Assembly (NCBI RefSeq): GCF_017562075.2
Contig: NC_054084.1
Location: 48,072,697 to 48,136,696 of the forward strand
Source: Anopheles merus
Lineage: Eukaryota > Arthropoda > Insecta > Diptera > Culicidae
DNA: 64,000 nucleotides
Direction of reading: 5' to 3'
Each line of letters begins with the position of its first letter. Within the stretch, counting starts at the first letter, position 1. Positions 60,536 through 64,000 of this stretch are shown one piece after another. The notes beneath the pieces were generated by a model that was not told the origin of the DNA, did no database searches, and worked only from the letters and a program-made list of their open reading frames with translations. The position numbers were made by a program, and so were the translations under genes.

Positions 60536-61948
60536 CACTGGTGGACATAAAAATAGGAACTTTTTTCTGTGACCGAAAGACATAGTTCTTGTCAGAAATA
60601 TTTGGTAGCCCTGAAAAGGACTGTTTAAGTGGTTGTTGGGAGGAGGTGTTGCGGTGTTCCACAGAGCGAAAACACATTCTAACGGTCAATGTGATGACCG
60701 TTATTCGCTATCACTTCCTGACAACGTTTGGCCATATCTTCGATGAGCTTACGGCATTCGCTTTCGGGTATGTTTTCCCACATAACCTCGCAGCGTGTCC
60801 ATAGATCATCGGCTGAACGTGCAGGCTGGTTCTTAAGCTGACGCTTGAGAGTTGACCACAGATTTTCAATTGGGTTTAGGTCAGGACTCAACGCAGGCCA
60901 CGGTAGAACTTGCACATCCTGGTTTGCCAAATAACATTTAACTGTTCGCGATGTGTGCTTAGAGTCGTTATCATGCTGAAAGATGTAATGCTCTTCGTCT
61001 CCGAATTTTTGTCGGGCGTATGGCAACATCTTACGACTAAGTATTTTTCTATACCCTTCCGAGTTCAGTGTCCCGTTGATACGGAACAAAGGACCCGGGC
61101 CGTGCCAGGAGAAGCAACCCCACACCATTACGTGGCCGCCTCCGTGACTTCGGGTTTTTATCGTATTTTTCGGATGATACGCCTGATTAGGAAGGCGCCA
61201 GACGTATTTAATGCCGTCCGAACCATCCAGATTGATTCTGGACTCATCCGAAAAAATGATTTTACTCCACCAAAAGATGGATGCAGCTAAATGTTCTTCG
61301 GCAAACCGAATGCGCGCTTCTACGTGGTGCGGCAGCAGCTTACGAACCTTCCGCGGTCTCCGGGCACAGAACCCAGCGGCGTGTAAACGGCGAGACACCG
61401 TTTTCGCCGAAACTTGCAAACCAAGCTCCTGCTTGATTTGAGCGCAAGTTTTGAAAGGATCCGCCTTGATTATCTCAACAATCTGCGCGTCAACGTCGGC
61501 CGTTGTTTTTCGCGGACGACCTGTCGATTTACCCGTAGCCTCGCTACGAATGGCGATGTCCACAAACGTCCGTGAACGGCCGAACGCCTTACAGATTGTC
61601 TTGATTGGCACGTTCTCACGATAAAGCCCCTGAATGTGTTTTCGCTCCTCTGGTGTGCAGTGCTTTCCGCGACCCATGATGATTTTGTGGAATTTTTCAA
61701 CAGCAACCTTTCACCTTGACCACTGATGGAAGAATGAAGCTCAACACGATTTGGCTCTCCTTTTATACTGCCGCAAAACGCTGCCGGCACTCAAAACTCA
61801 GATAAGTAGCGCACCAAAAATGAGAGTATAAAAGGCATAATTCGACTATTGCAAATTCAGTACGCCTCGAACTGTTGGCGATGACACACCTAGTGCACGC
61901 AAAAAAAAAACACACAATTTTTTTTTCCTATTTTTATGTCCACCAGTG
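60536..61948 (-). mobile_element. Tc1-family transposon, apparently complete
   Basis: 1413 bp with 24-bp perfect terminal inverted repeats starting CACTGGTGGACATAAAAATA (60536-60559 and 61925-61948) and the TA duplication (60534-60535 and 61949-61950). One intact transposase gene fills most of the length. Nothing visible prevents activity. Confidence 0.95.
60679..61677 (-). CDS. Tc1-family DD34E transposase
   Basis: 332 residues, the usual Tc1 length. Residues about 9-45 form the first helix-turn-helix and 85-112 the second, with the GRPRK hook (53-57) between them. The catalytic triad is D144 (FSDESR), D236 (QHDNDSKHTS) and E271 (PIENLWS), with 34 residues between the last two. The Gly-rich GGGHVMVWGCFSWHG block (179-193) is present. 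There are no stops or shifts. It cuts at TA and moves DNA bounded by the flanking inverted repeats. The start MGRGKHCTPEE is typical of the family. Confidence 0.96.
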   Translation of the reverse strand: MGRGKHCTPEERKHIQGLYRENVPIKTICKAFGRSRTFVDIAIRSEATGKSTGRPRKTTADVDAQIVEIIKADPFKTCAQIKQELGLQVSAKTVSRRLHAAGFCARRPRKVRKLLPHHVEARIRFAEEHLAASIFWWSKIIFSDESRINLDGSDGIKYVWRLPNQAYHPKNTIKTRSHGGGHVMVWGCFSWHGPGPLFRINGTLNSEGYRKILSRKMLPYARQKFGDEEHYIFQHDNDSKHTSRTVKCYLANQDVQVLPWPALSPDLNPIENLWSTLKRQLKNQPARSADDLWTRCEVMWENIPESECRKLIEDMAKRCQEVIANNGHHIDR

Positions 61949-62171
61949 TACTATATAGTCCCAGCTTCGTCCGTCGTGACAGGTTCTTTGAGGTGAACTG
62001 ATTTTTCAGGCTGTAGAATGACCGGTTGGCAGCCAGCATCCTTACGCGCAACTCAGCTTCCATGCTGTTGTTGTTGCTGACCTTTGACTCAAGATAGGTG
62101 AATTGTGGTGAACACTACGCCTACGAAGATTCTGATTAACTATTGGTAGGACAGCTGAAAGAATGACATTA

Positions 62172-62705
62172 AATTTGATTAATATTACATTAATATCGGG
62201 ATGTCCCGATGTCCTGTAAAGTGATACTGACTCTTTTTTTTTAGCTTGACGATTTCCGCAAATGTTGCTAGTGTTTACTGTACGAAGGGTAATTATAATA
62301 AATTCAAAGATGCTTTCGTCCTTCCCAAACCTGTGACGTCCCAGACCATAATTAAATTTCTGTAAGGGTGCAGTATTACTGCTCCCTAAATAGAATAAAA
62401 AATGTAACAATCTTAGAAAGTTCTCACAAAAGCTCTTTGCCGGTCCACTGGAATCTAGACCGTTCTCGACTAACAAAATTACGATGGTTTTTCTTGGTTT
62501 GGATGGTTTTACGAGCTGATTTGCGATCACTGCTGCTAAAATCAAATGTAAACAATACTGTAATTGACATCAACAATCAACGTGGAGCGAAACATAATCC
62601 ATAAAGATGTCCATTGTTACAGAATTGTTTCTGATATTTTTTTATAACTGGCTTAATTTTCTAATTGACTTTAGATATTGAATTATCATTCTATTTCTCA
62701 TAGCA
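62172..62705. other. no gene seen
   Basis: AT-rich. A minus-strand frame at 62042-62545 overlaps the RT fragment and has no homology. A few blocks may be decayed retroelement but are not identifiable. Confidence 0.4.
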
Positions 62706-63007
62706 TGTGATGCTTAATATTTTATGCACGTCGTACAAATTACGAATGCAATCAAGAGTTTTGGCTGCAAACCGTGTTAGATTTTGTATTTTGTTGCAAA
62801 ATTCGCTAAATATCTTCTGTAATTGGTCGAAGGTCAATTGTTTTACTCTATGTCTTGATAAATGTAGTGTTGTGAGCTTCCATCGTAAAAAAAAGACCCA
62901 GTGCAATATTCATATAGTCTACATAACCACATGCTACAACGTTTAACCACCATTCGTGACCTTGGCACCCTGCTTGACAGTAAATTAAATTTCAATGACC
63001 ACTACTT

Positions 63008-63175
63008 GGCGTGGTAGGCCCAAATTGAGGTGGCAAGATGGCGTGGAGGCGTCCGGCATTAAGGCCGGGATAACGGACTGGAAGACGAAGGCGCGAGACC
63101 GTAAGCGGTTTCGGACACTCCTGAGGCAGGCCAAGACCGCAAAGCGGTTGTAGCGCCGGATAAGTAAGTAAGTAA
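63008..63175 (+). mobile_element. short RTE-like 3' end, dead on arrival
   Basis: 168 bp corresponding to the last part of the family at 60066-62157: RGRPKLRWQDGVEASGIKAG, then ITDWKTKARDRKRFRTLLRQ and a stop, followed by TAAG repeats. A perfect 11-bp target duplication GACCACTACTT is at 62997-63007 and 63176-63186. The insertion splits the CR1-like RT remnant. Confidence 0.92.
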
Positions 63176-63224
63176 GACCACTACTTAGCTGTGATAGACA
63201 AGGCCAATCGAATGTTAGGTTTTA

Positions 63225-63469
63225 CAGGGTTTCCCACGATTTATTGGTCGGTTCCCATCAATTTTTGGTGGGTTCCCATATTTTGTTGATGCGTTCCCAC
63301 GATTTTTTGGTCGTTTCCCAGAATTTTTTGGTCCAATTGTATTGATATCCAATCGGAAAATACCAATAAATTATGGGAACGAACCAAAAATCTATGGGAT
63401 ACGACCAAAAAATTGTGGGAACGCACCAAAAAATCATGGGAACTGACCAATAAATCGTGGGAAACCCTG
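63225..63469. mobile_element. foldback MITE with tandem-repeat arms
   Basis: 245 bp, nearly palindromic. The ends are CAGGGTTTCCCACGATTTAT and its complement, with TA on both sides (63223-63224 and 63470-63471). Each arm consists of about four units of some 21-24 bp (GTTCCCANNATTTTTTGGTC), inverted around a short centre near 63340-63358. It lies in the same RT remnant, between KANRMLGF and the following block. Confidence 0.9.
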
Positions 63470-64000
63470 TATTACGCGAAATATCTCAGACTTTAAGGAC
63501 CCAGTGTGCATGAAAGATAACTTTTGTTCGCTTTATACTAGAATTCAACTCTGTAACTTGGGCGCCTTCTAGAGCTGTTTGGATCAATAGACTCGATCCA
63601 GCGTAAGTTTACTGGATTAGCTTTCCGAACCCTACCCTGGTTGTGCCTTAATTATTCGCCTAGTTACCACGAGTGTTGCTCTCTAATGGGTTTACAACCA
63701 CTGGCTTTTAGACGGCAAGTTGCACAGGCTTCATTTGTATCTAAAATCCTTACCAATGAGATTGACGCCCCTTATCTCCTGGAAAATTTAAATCTATATG
63801 CACCTGTAAAAGCCCTTCGTGCTCGCGTGACACATTACGTCTTGCCAACTCGAACAATGTTCATGCGAGCAATGGCCCACTAACAGCCATGTGCAAAACG
63901 TTTAATAAGTTCAGCTCCTTTCACGATTATCACTTCAGCACTTCGGCAATTAGAGACAACATTTTATTAGCATGGACTTACCTGGTGAAATAAGACTAAT

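Larger units (their letters stand above)
60090..62125 (-). pseudogene. RT C-terminal part, interrupted by Tc1
   Basis: Before the insert the minus strand encodes FTYLESKVSNNN, MEAELRVRMLAANRSFYSLK and LSRRTKLGLYS. After it come VPVLTYASETW, ERKMLRRILGPVCVE and YNDELYELYG, then the basic tail KARDRERFRALLRQAKTEKR-like end in another frame. This is the thumb and C-terminal region of RTE/Outcast-type RT. One or two small shifts near 60220-60240 break the end. Confidence 0.82.
60066..62157 (-). mobile_element. RTE/Outcast-like non-LTR fragment, split by Tc1
   Basis: The minus-strand 3' end has TAAG repeats (plus strand CTTACTTACTTAT). A 14-bp target duplication AAAGAATGACATTA lies on both sides (60052-60065 and 62158-62171). 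The element is 5'-truncated within the RT. The Tc1 transposon at 60536-61948 sits inside it with its own TA duplication. Confidence 0.88.
62707..63960 (+). pseudogene. CR1-clade RT remnant with two nested insertions
   Basis: In several frames it keeps LNIFCNWSKVNC, LDKCSVVSFH, TTIRDLGTLLDSKLNFNDHY, then (after an insert) LAVIDKANRMLGF, then (after a second insert) EISDFKDPVCMK, and finally LMGLQPLAFRRQVAQASF and LENLNLYAPVKALRAR in an 80-codon frame at 63641-63883. This is the C-terminal half of the RT, related to the elements at 5-10 kb. The remnant may go on past the window edge. Confidence 0.85.

Noticed and set aside
60910..61441. Plus-strand frames over the transposase gene
   Set aside because: Antisense shadows of the intact Tc1 transposase.
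63241..63450. 69-codon frame with a repeated SH..LV motif
   Set aside because: A translation of the tandem units of the foldback MITE; no coding signal apart from the repeat.
63225..63469. CRISPR-like array of short spaced repeats
   Set aside because: The units are contiguous, mirrored and TA-flanked in a eukaryotic genome; this is a foldback transposon.

Overview
The window reads as genomic DNA of a mosquito, most probably Anopheles. Genes are intron-containing, several introns are only 65-75 nt, and the repeats fit that genus: tRNA-headed SINEs with AGAAGAAG tails (SINE200-like), CR1-clade non-LTR elements ending in TGAAAT repeats (as described for T1/Q elements), an RTE/Outcast-like family ending in TAAG repeats, a Tc1 element and TA-flanked foldback MITEs. 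The organism is inferred from these; no species-specific marker was checked.

Layout. 1-12.0 kb is gene-poor and rich in retroelements: a SINE, a decayed reverse transcriptase, a nearly complete CR1-like element on + (ORF1 remnant, and ORF2 with one frameshift), a 5'-truncated CR1-like element on - placed tail to tail with it, a reverse SINE and a minisatellite. 12.8-41.5 kb is one host gene on the - strand. A 30-codon signal-peptide exon at 41.4-41.5 kb joins in phase, across a 24.6-kb first intron, to a long Gln/Pro-rich exon at 13.7-16.8 kb and then to four short exons that carry two FAS1 (fasciclin) domains. The product would be a secreted extracellular-matrix protein of about 1236 residues. 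The big intron is GC-richer than the flanks and nearly free of mobile elements.

44.3-54.5 kb is a tandem duplication on + of a seven-exon Cys-loop ligand-gated channel gene, a divergent nicotinic acetylcholine receptor-like subunit. Exon lengths and splice phases are the same in both copies. Each copy carries one in-frame TAG at a different site, where the other copy reads through. Between and inside the copies lie SINEs, an RT fragment and a foldback element that contains a second foldback. 55.5-57.4 kb on - is a two-exon histidine-acid-phosphatase gene of the 2-phosphoxylose phosphatase (PXYLP1) type.

57.4-64.0 kb is a nest of mobile elements: a 1.85-kb non-autonomous LTR retrotransposon with identical 318-bp LTRs, a tRNA-Ser-type primer site, a polypurine tract and a 5-bp target duplication; an RTE-like fragment with a 14-bp target duplication that is split by an apparently intact Tc1 (DD34E) transposon; and a CR1-like remnant hit by a second RTE-like tail and by a tandem-repeat foldback MITE. 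The three host loci look functionally unrelated (matrix protein, ion channel, Golgi phosphatase).
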